A stretch of 64,000 bases of DNA from Pseudomonas sp. CHM02 (GTDB lineage Bacteria; Pseudomonadota; Gammaproteobacteria; Pseudomonadales; Pseudomonadaceae). Below the pieces are notes generated by a model. That model had not been told where the DNA came from. It did no database searches and was given only the letters and a program-made list of their open reading frames with translations. The position numbers and the translations under genes were made by a program. Shown piece by piece: positions 8,700 to 16,600 of this stretch (the first letter of the stretch is position 1; every line of letters begins with the position of its first letter). The stretch covers positions 1 to 64,000 of the forward strand of contig NZ_JFCA01000022.1 of the NCBI RefSeq assembly GCF_000612585.1. The letters run 5' to 3'.

Positions 8700-9092
8700 T
8701 CAGCGAACCCCAGGCTCTGGCTGCTCAGGATAATTAACCTTGTTTAGCAAGACGATCAGTTGGGTAATTTTGTCTCCCGCCAGCCTGATGTAATTGGTGA
8801 GAATGACGGGGTCGGGTAAACCGGTTTTGTCGAAGTCGCCATCATTTTTGAGATGCACAATGTAAGTTCCCTGGTTTTCGTACGCACTCACCAGTTCAAC
8901 CCGAATGTTATCGCCAAAAATTTCCTTCTCCGCCCACTTTGAGATCGCATCCACCCCAAACCATTCCCGGCTCGCGTCATTCAGTAAAGCGTCCGAAGCA
9001 AAGGTTGCAGCAAATGCCTTGGCATCCGGTGTGTTGTGAGCCTGAATATGCTCAAGAATGACCTGTGGTAGAGCGTGGGTAACGTCTTTCAT
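8700..9092 (-). CDS. NTF2/SnoaL-like protein
   Basis: The 130-aa protein has the cone-fold pattern of the NTF2-like superfamily: an N-terminal helix (ILEHIQAHNTPDAKAFAATFASDALLND), the REWFGVDAISKWAEKEIFG segment, then beta strands ending with ITQLIVLLN. The start has a perfect AAGGAGG. Members are small-molecule isomerases, binding proteins or subunits of unknown function, and no substrate is evident. Its GC content looks lower than that of neighbouring host genes, and it directly flanks the prophage attachment site on the host side. Confidence 0.75.
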   Translation of the reverse strand: MKDVTHALPQVILEHIQAHNTPDAKAFAATFASDALLNDASREWFGVDAISKWAEKEIFGDNIRVELVSAYENQGTYIVHLKNDGDFDKTGLPDPVILTNYIRLAGDKITQLIVLLNKVNYPEQPEPGVR

Positions 9093-9252
9093 AGGAACCT
9101 CCTTAGATAGAGTCACCAGCATAGAGCACCCGACTGACAGAACCTGTCAGGAGCGTTGTCTTGAGCTTTGAAGCCAGGCGTACTCGACTCAGCTTGCTCG
9201 TTGATCAATCCCCCCTGAAGTTTCGGCTCCCCCACCCTTTTCTTCGGGCAAT

Positions 9253-9286
9253 AAAAAACCCCGTAGACGTTAATCTACGGGGTTTT
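9253..9286 (-). terminator. Original terminator of the host tRNA-Cys gene
   Basis: An 11-bp stem (9257-9267 with 9274-9284) is followed on the minus strand by an A/T tract. It sits directly downstream (minus strand) of the truncated tRNA 3' part, so by topology it belonged to the tRNA-Cys gene before integration. A near copy lies beside the intact tRNA at 46775-46810. Confidence 0.8.
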
Positions 9287-9287
9287 C

Positions 9288-9339
9288 AAGAGTGGAGGCC
9301 GAGGTCGGAATCGAACCGGCGTAGGCGGATTTGCAATCC
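9288..9339. repeat. attL: 52-bp attachment core with tRNA-Cys 3' fragment
   Basis: These 52 bp are identical to 46812-46863. Positions 9293-9339 are the last 47 nt of a tRNA-Cys read on the minus strand (anticodon loop through CCA). The match ends at 9340, where the sequence becomes AT-rich phage DNA. The stretch 9093-9538 otherwise holds no gene. A TTGCGGAA-like word at about 9444-9451 resembles the repeats near attR. Confidence 0.93.
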
Positions 9340-9504
9340 ACGAAAATATCAATTTTTATCAATAGCTTATGCATAGATCTATTCCGCATCTAAAGCATTT
9401 TAGGCTGGCTGTAGCCCGCTGAAACCGTGTGGTTTCATTTCCATTGCGGAATTGATTTTCTACGCTTCGTCGCCTGAGGTCGCACCAGCTGACAACCTCG
9501 ATTA

Positions 9505-9520
9505 CTGTATGCACATACAG
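9505..9520. promoter_or_regulatory. LexA (SOS) box
   Basis: CTGTATGCACATACAG is a perfect CTGT-N8-ACAG palindrome; the inner TAT/ATA also matches the Pseudomonas/E. coli consensus. It lies 18 bp before the ATG of the gene at 9539, where LexA would block transcription. It is the only such box I noticed in the window. Confidence 0.82.
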
Positions 9521-9538
9521 TTACTGAGTTTACCCACC

Positions 9539-9895
9539 ATGAACATCGACGAAGACACCTCCAAGTGGCTTGGCTGCCCCACGCCCCTCGAAATGTACCA
9601 ACACCAGTGCGCCCTTCTTGAGGACGAGCTCATCCAGACTGAGGCGATGCTCAGAAAGGCGCGCGCCAATGTAGCCGGTCTGGTGCAGATGAATGACCTG
9701 CTCGCCACCGGCAAGGCATCAGCAGAGGCTGCGCTCAGGCAAGCACTTGAGCGCAACTCAGCCATGAATGATGAAGCACCTGACAATATGAGCTTTCGAC
9801 CCATCGATTTAGTTACCGGTCAGCGCGATCACCTACTTAGGGAGAATCAGCGGCTGTTGATGGAGTTGAAAGTCCTCAGGGGGCCACACCCCTGA
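9539..9895 (+). CDS. SOS-controlled coiled-coil phage protein, unknown function
   Basis: The 118-aa product starts at the ATG directly after the LexA box; an open extension to 9452 would run through the box and is unlikely. It is acidic and predicted mostly helical: TPLEMYQHQCALLEDELIQTEAMLRK suggests a coiled coil, and a second helix near the C-terminus reads QRDHLLRENQRLLMELKVL. There is no recognisable domain. It is the only rightward gene in the left half of the prophage. In the circular phage it would lie near the right end, across att from the AbiTii gene. Its position and SOS control suggest a DNA-damage-induced role, possibly an antirepressor, but this is inference. Confidence 0.7.
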   Translation: MNIDEDTSKWLGCPTPLEMYQHQCALLEDELIQTEAMLRKARANVAGLVQMNDLLATGKASAEAALRQALERNSAMNDEAPDNMSFRPIDLVTGQRDHLLRENQRLLMELKVLRGPHP

Positions 9896-10376
9896 CGTAC
9901 GCCTGGCAAGCCCGCAGCGCGATCAGTCCTTGGTCACCGGCGTCGGTGATGGCGATAATTCGTTGAGCATGCGCTGGGTCAAGTTTGGCTCGACGGGCTG
10001 CATGAACCAAGCCGACGGCGCCGGGGGTGGAAGGCACGCTGCAGCCACTGGCTGAATCCTCGAGTAGGACTGACAACCGCAAATCAGAAGTGGCAAGGCG
10101 ATCGCGCAGGCGAGCCTGATCACGCTGGGCATCGGATAACTCCTTGGTGTGTTGTTGGTCTTGGCGGGCTAGCTGCTGTTCTGTGGCCAGGCGTTTACCC
10201 TGCTCGGCGCGGGCCTGAGCGGTGGCGGCATCGCTGATCGTGGCCAGGTCATCCTTGTGCAGGCCGGCCTGCGCGGCGAGCTTCTCGCCCATGCGCCAGT
10301 CCTGCACCTGCCAGGCGCCCCCAAAGCCGATGGACAGCGCCAGCAGGATCGACGCCAGGATCTGACCCGGCGTCAT
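9876..10376 (-). CDS. Rz-like inner-membrane spanin (i-spanin)
   Basis: The 166-aa product has an N-terminal transmembrane helix (ILASILLALSIGFGGAW) followed by a long charged helical periplasmic region rich in Ala, Gln and Arg, as in lambda Rz. An out-of-phase lipoprotein gene (Rz1-like) is nested within it. Its ATG overlaps the stop of the endolysin gene (ATGA). It is the last gene of the late operon, and its 3' end overlaps the convergent SOS gene by 20 bp. Rz and Rz1 fuse inner and outer membranes at lysis. Confidence 0.82.
   Translation of the reverse strand: MTPGQILASILLALSIGFGGAWQVQDWRMGEKLAAQAGLHKDDLATISDAATAQARAEQGKRLATEQQLARQDQQHTKELSDAQRDQARLRDRLATSDLRLSVLLEDSASGCSVPSTPGAVGLVHAARRAKLDPAHAQRIIAITDAGDQGLIALRACQAYVRGVAP
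9923..10132 (-). CDS. Rz1-like outer-membrane lipoprotein spanin, nested in Rz
   Basis: A 69-aa frame lies entirely inside the Rz gene in another frame. It has a lipoprotein signal (LLICGCQS, Cys about residue 20) and a Pro-rich mature part (CLPPPAPSAW). Embedded proline-rich lipoproteins are the hallmark of Rz1. It would partner with the Rz product across the periplasm. Confidence 0.82.
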   Translation of the reverse strand: MPSVIRLACAIALPLLICGCQSYSRIQPVAAACLPPPAPSAWFMQPVEPNLTQRMLNELSPSPTPVTKD

Positions 10377-10801
10377 CACGGTACATCCTTGAAGAAAATG
10401 TGGTGACCGAGGCGCAGCGTCTCCTTGGCGCCCGACGCCCAGTCCGGCGCCTTAGGCATGGTCGTGGCGTAGTAGTGGGTGGCGCCGCCAGTTGGATCGG
10501 CCGCCGCACCGGACATCACCAGGTCGGCGGCTTTCTGGGCCTGGGCGAACTGCGCGGCCGGGATCGGCTTAGCTCCACTCAGGTAGGCGTAGTTCGGGTC
10601 GTTCTGGTTCCAGCAACTGAATTGCCACGGCTTCAGGCATACGCCAGCGTAGCCTTCGCCCCACCAGGACTTGGCCTTTCCGTCGAGCACGCGGTTGCGG
10701 ATCGTCCAGGCCACGGCAATCTGGCCGGCCAGCCCTTCGCCGCGAGCCTCGCCCCAAAGCGTGCGCGCCAAAACATCGCGGTCTTTCTCGGTTGCGCTCA
10801 T
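10376..10801 (-). CDS. SleB-family cell wall hydrolase (endolysin)
   Basis: The 141-aa product is a complete hydrolase_2/SleB domain: WGEARGEG near residues 16-23 (the Glu is the probable catalytic acid), VAWTIRNRV, YAGVC, WQFSCWN and, later, PTGGATHYYA. SleB-type enzymes are lytic transglycosylases or glucosaminidases acting on peptidoglycan. No signal peptide or N-terminal helix is visible, so it should need a holin. GGAG lies 5 bases before the ATG. The ATG overlaps the stop of a 27-codon leader frame (ATGA). The holins lie 21 kb away at the other end of the late region. Confidence 0.88.
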   Translation of the reverse strand: MSATEKDRDVLARTLWGEARGEGLAGQIAVAWTIRNRVLDGKAKSWWGEGYAGVCLKPWQFSCWNQNDPNYAYLSGAKPIPAAQFAQAQKAADLVMSGAAADPTGGATHYYATTMPKAPDWASGAKETLRLGHHIFFKDVP

Positions 10802-10881
10802 ACTTTCTCCAGGCAAAAAAATACCGGCTCGAGGCCGGCGTACGGAAGAATCTGCAGCAACTGCTGCTCGGTGATCGGCAT
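10798..10881 (-). CDS. 27-codon leader frame, likely remnant of a GH19-type endolysin start
   Basis: The first 16 residues (MPITEQQLLQILPYAG) match what I recall as the conserved N-terminus of GH19 chitinase-like endolysins common in Pseudomonas prophages. After this the sequence diverges (LEPVFFCLEKV) and stops in an ATGA overlap with the SleB endolysin. A terminator-like hairpin lies inside the frame. Either the original endolysin gene was replaced by SleB, leaving its start behind, or the leader now serves translational coupling. Confidence 0.5.
   Translation of the reverse strand: MPITEQQLLQILPYAGLEPVFFCLEKV
10814..10840 (-). terminator. Terminator-like hairpin inside the late operon
   Basis: The stem CCGGC/GCCGG (10824-10828 with 10834-10838) is followed on the minus strand by TATTTTTTT. 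It lies between the tail-fibre genes and the endolysin, within the leader frame. Confidence 0.55.
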
Positions 10882-10932
10882 GGCTTTCCCCGCGCAATAG
10901 CTGATCTGTATTGTTAACGAGCGCCGCTATTT

Positions 10933-11481
10933 TCAGGCGGTTTTCGAGACTGAAGAGCTTATTTCCATCCCACCAGACGGTTTGGCTGGCCAAGACGCTT
11001 CTTGCGGCCAGCCGACTTGACTGGTAACACGCCCGAGCAGGATCCCGTACTGTTTCCACTTCGTCAGCTGGGTTTTACGCACTGGCAGCTCCGCCTCTTC
11101 CTCGGGAGTAGCCCAGAACTCTTCGGCATCCGGATCATCCTTGGCGGCGATCGCATCTTGAAGCGTGGAGATACGCGAAGTCAGAGCAACCTTTTGCGAG
11201 TCGCACTCTTGATTCAAGCTAGCAAGCACCGCGGCCTGGCCAGCCAAGATGTCAGCAGCGGTAGGCGGAGGGTAAACCGGATCCCCTGGCGGCCCTTGGT
11301 CGGCCGGCAGGAAAACAACACCCTCGGTAATGACATTCATCGAAGTAATGCCGACCCAGTTTTTAATCCCATGCGGGGTGCCGTCCGGGTTGAACCAGTA
11401 GTAGACCGCCCATCCTAGAAATGTTTCCTGCGGCAGAACTTCGCTAACTTCGCTTTCTGGAGCTTCGATTGCATCGGTCAT
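10933..11481 (-). CDS. Probable tail fibre assembly chaperone
   Basis: The 182-aa product follows the tail fibre gene, overlapping it by 4 bp, the usual position of fibre chaperones (Tfa/gpG-like). It contains a YYWFNPDGTPHGIKNWVG segment, then a helical Gln/Ala/Glu region with LASLNQECDSQKVALTSRISTLQDAIAAKDDPDA, like phage tail assembly proteins with a C-terminal KxQLTKW-type segment. The start at 11481 is chosen within the overlap. The family call rests on context plus composition. The 51 bp downstream to 10882 are non-coding. Confidence 0.65.
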   Translation of the reverse strand: MTDAIEAPESEVSEVLPQETFLGWAVYYWFNPDGTPHGIKNWVGITSMNVITEGVVFLPADQGPPGDPVYPPPTAADILAGQAAVLASLNQECDSQKVALTSRISTLQDAIAAKDDPDAEEFWATPEEEAELPVRKTQLTKWKQYGILLGRVTSQVGWPQEASWPAKPSGGMEISSSVSKTA

Positions 11482-12953
11482 ATGCTGTCTTCCCATCCAA
11501 AAGCGCTAAGGTGGCTAACTGTGGCATTCGACGCGTAATAGACGTTTCCGCTCTCCGGCACTATCCGCATCAAGAAATTATTCTGGTTTGAGTTCGCCGA
11601 GCTGTTACTGATGTTGGACATCGGCATATTTGTTGCGGAGTTGACTGCACCATAAGAATTGTTAGGTGCTGCGGTTGTCTGCGTTGAGGCGCCTTGGTTG
11701 TATAGCCCTAGGTACAAGACTGCATCTGTCGGTGCTAAGAATGGTGCCAAGGGCACAGGGGTCCATGTCGGCGTGACCGGGTTGCCCGATATGCCGGAGA
11801 TTAACCTTGGCAATCCCGGGACGTTTCCTCCAACCACGTATTGCCCATTGCGACCTCTCTGCAAATAGCTGAGCGGGAATCTGCTACCCGTAGCATCCGT
11901 AAAGTCTCGGGAAACCCGAGCCCGGTGGGTAAACGCGCCAGGGAGTGGAGTGGCCGGGTTTACGTCCGGGGTTAGCCATCCCTTCGGTGCGGTGCCGTCC
12001 CAGATCACATGAACGTAATAAAGAGTTGATGCCAGCTGACTATTGGCAGCGCCAGATGCCAAGCCGCCTGCCCCAGCCACTGCGAACGACGCCGTACATG
12101 ACACGTTACGCAGCGTGATGAATTGGCCCGCCGCGTTCTCGACCTGCAACTCATCAGCAGTGATAGTAATCACTGAATCTGTTCCCGTGGCCGACACTCG
12201 AAGATTAAGCGCGCCCCCACGAATGCCAACTAGGTTTGTAGTTGGAAGAGGATCAATCAATACAACATCTGTGCCGTCATATTGAATATCAGCGATTTGA
12301 TCGATTGCGAATGTCGCCGCAACCTTTGCACCAAGCGCGTCGTATTGTTTTAAAGCTTTCGCACCTTTCCCTGAAATATTGATGGTGTCCGCGCCGGTAC
12401 TTGCACGGTTGAATTTCACGTTGAACCGCTGATTAGAGTAGGCCGTGATGGCTGGGGCTGGAGTAAGCGTCAACGCACCCGCTGGACCAGCAGTAGTGAA
12501 TGCAGTTGCCGACTGACTTTGCAGAGCAGTTGACAGTTTTTTCGATGTCACTGCTGCAGCATCATCCGTGCCTGCATTGACCTGCGCCTGGGTTGCGATC
12601 TTGAGCCAGCCGAACGCTGACTCAGTAGCCTGCGTGATCACCTTGGCAATTGCCTGGAACACTCGGAGCGGGCTCATTGCCTTGGTAGACGACTCGCCTG
12701 CCTCGGCCTCGGCCTGGGTTGCGAACGCAACAGAGGACTCCGAAATTTTCAGATCAATGGCCGCGCTCAGCTGCGCGTTGTCGTCTTCGTCGGGCGTGAG
12801 GCCAGCATCTTCGATAACCTTAATCATTTCCAGGGTTACAGCATTACCCCAAGCAGAAGGAATCAGCGAACCAGGTGTGGCGGCCAGCGGATCCTCATCA
12901 ATAAACTTTCCATCGACCAGACCTACGCCGGGAACACTTTTAGGAAAATCCAC
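11478..12953 (-). CDS. Tail fibre protein
   Basis: The 491-aa product has the N-terminal virion-attachment pattern of Mu/P2-like fibres (PGVGLVDGKFIDEDPL, then SLIPSAWGNAVTLEMIKVIEDAGLTPDEDDNAQLSAAI). Helical AATSKKLSTALQSQ segments and a long beta-rich Ser/Asn/Thr region follow, the presumed receptor-binding tip. It ends with a GWEDSI motif. It sits after the gp48-like tail protein, as in Mu-type tails. The C-terminal half is the part expected to vary between relatives. Confidence 0.88.
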   Translation of the reverse strand: MDFPKSVPGVGLVDGKFIDEDPLAATPGSLIPSAWGNAVTLEMIKVIEDAGLTPDEDDNAQLSAAIDLKISESSVAFATQAEAEAGESSTKAMSPLRVFQAIAKVITQATESAFGWLKIATQAQVNAGTDDAAAVTSKKLSTALQSQSATAFTTAGPAGALTLTPAPAITAYSNQRFNVKFNRASTGADTINISGKGAKALKQYDALGAKVAATFAIDQIADIQYDGTDVVLIDPLPTTNLVGIRGGALNLRVSATGTDSVITITADELQVENAAGQFITLRNVSCTASFAVAGAGGLASGAANSQLASTLYYVHVIWDGTAPKGWLTPDVNPATPLPGAFTHRARVSRDFTDATGSRFPLSYLQRGRNGQYVVGGNVPGLPRLISGISGNPVTPTWTPVPLAPFLAPTDAVLYLGLYNQGASTQTTAAPNNSYGAVNSATNMPMSNISNSSANSNQNNFLMRIVPESGNVYYASNATVSHLSAFGWEDSI

Positions 12954-12963
12954 GTTTCACCCC

Positions 12964-13563
12964 TTAGTCATAATTGATGTGCACAACGGTGTGCGCCGGA
13001 GCCGGTCGACGGATAAGGCACTCAAGCGCGTCTCCAGGATTGGTTCCGAACCGCTCACCCCAGAAGCTCGCGCCGAATCGTCGGCCAGTACGCAGACGGC
13101 CGCCTGTGTTAAGTACCCACATAAACTGGGCGCCCCACGTGCCGAAATGCGCGGCGCCAAAACGGGAACGCCCCATACGGGGCGCTCGGTATTCGGAGAT
13201 GGTTGCCCCTGGATAACCTTGACTCACTGCGATTTCGATGAAGTACGCTCGGCTCTGCCCGCCTACCTCTACCAAGCGCCGGCGAACAGCAAGACGGCGA
13301 TCCTCAAACGCCGGATTGAGACCCAAGCATTGGTCTGGCAGCCCCATAATCTTTTCCCAGTCAGGTACCAGTTCGCTCACTCCGCCTGGGTCCATTTCGT
13401 TGAGAAGGTCCGCCGCTCTGCCGTCAAGCCTTGCGAACTCCAGGGAGACGCCTGACAGGATCAGCCCAACCTCAGGGACCAACTCCGGATCCCACGCAGG
13501 ACCGGCCGGGAGCAGTGCTTGCAGTTGGGCGCGGTATTGCTCGGCCGTTCTTAATCCAGCCAT
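12964..13563 (-). CDS. YmfQ/DUF2313 (Mu gp48-like) tail protein
   Basis: The 199-aa product begins LRTAEQYRAQLQALLPAGPAWDPE, the signature of the Mu gp48/YmfQ family, and ends with a conserved ECLIRRPAPAHTVVHINYD. It is a distal baseplate protein linking the hub to the fibres. It overlaps the gp47-like gene by 13 bp. An alternative ATG lies two codons upstream. Confidence 0.9.
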   Translation of the reverse strand: MAGLRTAEQYRAQLQALLPAGPAWDPELVPEVGLILSGVSLEFARLDGRAADLLNEMDPGGVSELVPDWEKIMGLPDQCLGLNPAFEDRRLAVRRRLVEVGGQSRAYFIEIAVSQGYPGATISEYRAPRMGRSRFGAAHFGTWGAQFMWVLNTGGRLRTGRRFGASFWGERFGTNPGDALECLIRRPAPAHTVVHINYD

Positions 13564-14591
13564 AGGCAACCCCCAAAGGTCAGCAACTGATTGCTTGCGG
13601 CCGGAACGTCAGCAGTTGGCAACAACAACACATGATCGGTTTCGCCCGTGGCACTGCTGATGGACTCGCGAATGTGACTGATCAACAGCTTGTCGCCCAG
13701 CCCAGCCTCGCGGCTGTGGAGATCCTGCAGCTGCGCTGCGACAGCCGCACGCACCGTGCCGGTGTCGGGTGTAAGGTGAATCTGGTACACCACCGGCACC
13801 TGCACCGGCGCGAGCACGTACAGCTCTGCTGTGACGGGCCGCAGCGGCTCGATATAGGCTTTTACCTCCGCGAGCTGTGCGGCGTCAGGGATAGGATTTG
13901 CGTCATCATCGCGCATGACGAACAGACCGACGGTGCCTGGCCCAAGGAAATTACGGCGGCACCAGGCACGGGTAATGCCGGGCACTTCCAAGGCCCAGGT
14001 TTCGTAGTCGTCGCCGGAGCCGCCGTGAGGGATAACGCGGTACGATCGCACAACCCGCGCACGTAGAGACTCGATGCTTTCCTGAGCGATACCGCCGATC
14101 AATCCGGGCGCCAACACAGTGAAGGTACTTACAAGCCCCTCGACTGGCTGAGTAAGCGTCAGCACCATGCCAGGTTCAATGTTGCCAAGAACGCCCGCAT
14201 CGACAGCTTCAAGCTTGGCGATGTTGGTACCCGCGACAGTAGTCACGCCTTCGGTCACGCGGTACGCCCGGCCATCATTGGCTTGCATTACCGTATCAAC
14301 ATCCACCACACGGCCAGCGGCCGCCGTGAAGCTGGCAGTACCTTCGGCCGGCTGGGCAGCCTTACGCGGCTGGCTCAAGCGCAAGTTGGCAATGCGCTCC
14401 AACGTTTCTTCATCTGCTGTGTCGGGCAAGATCTGTTCAGCAATCCAGTCCAGATAGCCATACAGCCCGTAGGCCACGCCACTCAATGCACGCGACAACA
14501 CCTGCGCATCGGAGCGCCGTAGCGCATCGCTGGCCAGGTCACTCTGGGTACGGCTGACCAGCACCGGTAACGTTGGCGTTTCAAACGGCAT
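13551..14591 (-). CDS. Baseplate J-like protein (Mu gp47)
   Basis: The 346-aa product opens with FETPTLPVLVSRTQSDLAS and contains LPDTADEETLERIANLR, IANLRLSQPRKAA and LRARVVRSYRVIPHGGSGDDYETWALEVPGITRAWC, typical of the Baseplate_J family that forms the wedge-like periphery of contractile-tail baseplates. It is about the family length (350-390 aa) and overlaps both neighbours. Confidence 0.94.
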   Translation of the reverse strand: MPFETPTLPVLVSRTQSDLASDALRRSDAQVLSRALSGVAYGLYGYLDWIAEQILPDTADEETLERIANLRLSQPRKAAQPAEGTASFTAAAGRVVDVDTVMQANDGRAYRVTEGVTTVAGTNIAKLEAVDAGVLGNIEPGMVLTLTQPVEGLVSTFTVLAPGLIGGIAQESIESLRARVVRSYRVIPHGGSGDDYETWALEVPGITRAWCRRNFLGPGTVGLFVMRDDDANPIPDAAQLAEVKAYIEPLRPVTAELYVLAPVQVPVVYQIHLTPDTGTVRAAVAAQLQDLHSREAGLGDKLLISHIRESISSATGETDHVLLLPTADVPAASNQLLTFGGCLWLD

Positions 14592-14979
14592 AGATCACCT
14601 GCCACAGTTGGTTTGAGTTGATTTCCAGGCGCGCCCCGGTGCTGATGGTGAGGATGACCCGCAGGTTTAGCCGGTTGACGTCAGCCTGCTCGCTGAGGAT
14701 CTCGATGTCGGTCACACCTTCGTCTTCAACCAGCCAGCGCAACGCCTCACGGGCGTAGAACTCAGCATCACGACGGGTATCGGCCGTCAGCTTGACTCGC
14801 CGCAGCAGCCACAGCCGCGAGCCAATACGGTCGTCGGCGATGCTGGGATAGCTGTCACCCCACCAGCCATAACGCTCATCGTCATCGAGTGGGTCATCCG
14901 TCGCGGCGCGACGCCAGGTGAACAGGCTGATCACCACAGCACGCACCAGTGACGCCTCTCGGTTGGGTGTGATGATCAT
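14581..14979 (-). CDS. Baseplate protein GP46 family (gpW-like)
   Basis: The 132-aa product matches the Mu gp46 family: DDERYGWWGDSYP near residues 33-45, GSRLWLLRRVKLT, then AREALRWLVEDEGV. It is the structural counterpart of T4 gp25/P2 gpW, which joins sheath and baseplate. It overlaps the gpV-like gene by 4 bp. Confidence 0.92.
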   Translation of the reverse strand: MIITPNREASLVRAVVISLFTWRRAATDDPLDDDERYGWWGDSYPSIADDRIGSRLWLLRRVKLTADTRRDAEFYAREALRWLVEDEGVTDIEILSEQADVNRLNLRVILTISTGARLEINSNQLWQVIYAV

Positions 14980-15485
14980 CCAGCACCTCCCACGGGCGGC
15001 CCGCTTTGGCCTTGGCCGGGCATCACGTCGCCATGCAGGTGCTCAATCTGACTGACGCCACCGGCGACCTGGTCGCCTTCGGAAACGATCTGCCCGGTCT
15101 GCGTGATCATCGGCGTATCGAAGTTCACTGCCACACCCGCCTTGATATTCAGGGTCTGGGTTTCGATGTCGATGATTCGACCGCGCTTGAAGTGGATCTT
15201 GTCGCCTTCGTCGGTGTAGATAGCCACCTCCCCCGGCTTCATCGACTGAATCCGGTAACGCCGGTCAGACACCACCAGCACAATCCCATGGGAGCGATCG
15301 CCACCCAGGAACGCAGTGATGCCCTCAGCACCAGGTAGCGGGTGACTGGTTAGTCCATAGGGCTCGAAATGCTCCAGGTTGTCTTTGACCTCACCAGCGA
15401 GCAGTCGCATTTGCAGGGCTTGCATTTTTTTCGCGGCGTTGCCCAGCACCACCGTACCGCGCACAAGCAAGTTCATCAGGCTCAT
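14976..15485 (-). CDS. Baseplate assembly protein V (Mu gp45 spike)
   Basis: The 169-aa product has an OB-like region (LPGAEGITAFLGGDRSHGIVLVVSDRRYR) followed by a repetitive beta stretch (VAIYTDEGDKIHFKRG, ETQTLNIKAGVAVNFDTP) and a HLHGDVMPG ending. It is the central spike that pierces the outer membrane. Overlaps of 4 bp on both sides fit the tightly packed tail operon. Confidence 0.92.
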   Translation of the reverse strand: MSLMNLLVRGTVVLGNAAKKMQALQMRLLAGEVKDNLEHFEPYGLTSHPLPGAEGITAFLGGDRSHGIVLVVSDRRYRIQSMKPGEVAIYTDEGDKIHFKRGRIIDIETQTLNIKAGVAVNFDTPMITQTGQIVSEGDQVAGGVSQIEHLHGDVMPGQGQSGPPVGGAG

Positions 15486-16597
15486 TCGGATGGCTTCCAG
15501 TCAGCGGGGAGTAGGTATTCGAAGTTGTCGGCCTTGCCGCCCTTCTTGAGCTTGCGGTCTTTGTGGCGGTCGTTGGGTTCGGGCTCGAAACTGTCCGGTG
15601 GCCCCACCACCATCGTGGTGATGGTGCCGCTGTCCGTGAGCGAATAAGTGATTTCGGAAATCAGCATGTCGCGGTCCATCCCAATGATGGGATCCACCAC
15701 GCGCACCAACATGTTGTGCTTCCACAGCGCGCCGTTCGACTGCCGCCATCCCTGGACTTTATAGGTGGTGCTCAAGGCTTTGCCGATGCGGGTGACGCTT
15801 TCCCAACGAGCCCTGTCCATTGCGAGCTTGTCGCTCAACTGGCCCGACTCCTTGATGATCATCACCCGCTTGCGCGTGGTGCGGTCATCCGTGACAACGG
15901 CTGAGACCTCTGCCGCTTTTTCACCGAACTCGGTGTCGGTCCCGCTACGCTGGCCAAGCACCCGGTACTCAGAAAAAACCCCTGAGAAATCCAGGCCCGC
16001 GTCTCCGGTCAGGATGTTGCGCCCCACCTCCAGCTTGTCGCTCGCCCAGCCTTCACTCCCTGGCTTCGCCAGCACGGCCATGCCGGTCGCGTCATCGGTG
16101 GAGAACACCCGGAACAGAGTCAACAGTCGGTCGATGGATTCAAACACCGTCTCGCCCGGTTCGATCGTGTGATCCGACAGCGTGCCGGTGTCGGCAATCT
16201 CGCTCCGTACTTTGATGCCATAGGGCGCAGCCAGCGCCTTCACGATGGCAAGCACGCCCTGCCCGCTCCACTGACCCGGCTTGTTGATTGCCGCACAGTC
16301 CACCAGATCAGCGGTCAACGATCGACCGGAGATCGTCAGGGTGATGCTTTTGTCGTCGTAGCTGATCGGCGAAGCGAACACCCAGCCAGTCAGCACCAGG
16401 TCGCCACCAATGCGCACCTGGCATTTGGAGCCCTGGCGAATCGGTATCGCGATCGGTTGGCCTGGCCACTTCCAGGTTATGCCCAGGTTGAAGTCGCGGG
16501 CCTGACGTTCCAGCCCCGCGGAGATCTCAACGTTTTTCCAGCCGCCATAATCCAAGCCGTCAACGGTGAGGCTGACGGCATTCTCTGCATCGAGCAT
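15482..16597 (-). CDS. Tail hub protein, Mu gp44/P2 gpD-like
   Basis: The 371-aa product has the late-control gpD/gp44 pattern: an N-terminal beta domain (VSLTVDGLDYGGWKNVEISAGLERQ), SYDDKSITLTISGRSLTADLVDC, then a GETVFESIDRLL helix region. It ends in a Lys-rich tail. It forms the tail hub below the tube. It lies between the circularisation-like protein and the spike, the Mu order. Confidence 0.9.
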   Translation of the reverse strand: MLDAENAVSLTVDGLDYGGWKNVEISAGLERQARDFNLGITWKWPGQPIAIPIRQGSKCQVRIGGDLVLTGWVFASPISYDDKSITLTISGRSLTADLVDCAAINKPGQWSGQGVLAIVKALAAPYGIKVRSEIADTGTLSDHTIEPGETVFESIDRLLTLFRVFSTDDATGMAVLAKPGSEGWASDKLEVGRNILTGDAGLDFSGVFSEYRVLGQRSGTDTEFGEKAAEVSAVVTDDRTTRKRVMIIKESGQLSDKLAMDRARWESVTRIGKALSTTYKVQGWRQSNGALWKHNMLVRVVDPIIGMDRDMLISEITYSLTDSGTITTMVVGPPDSFEPEPNDRHKDRKLKKGGKADNFEYLLPADWKPSE

Positions 16598-16600
16598 GGG

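Noticed and set aside
9293..9339. tRNA-Cys at the left end
   Set aside because: Only the 3' 47 nt are present; the 5' acceptor and D arm are missing, so it cannot be a functional tRNA. It is the attL fragment.
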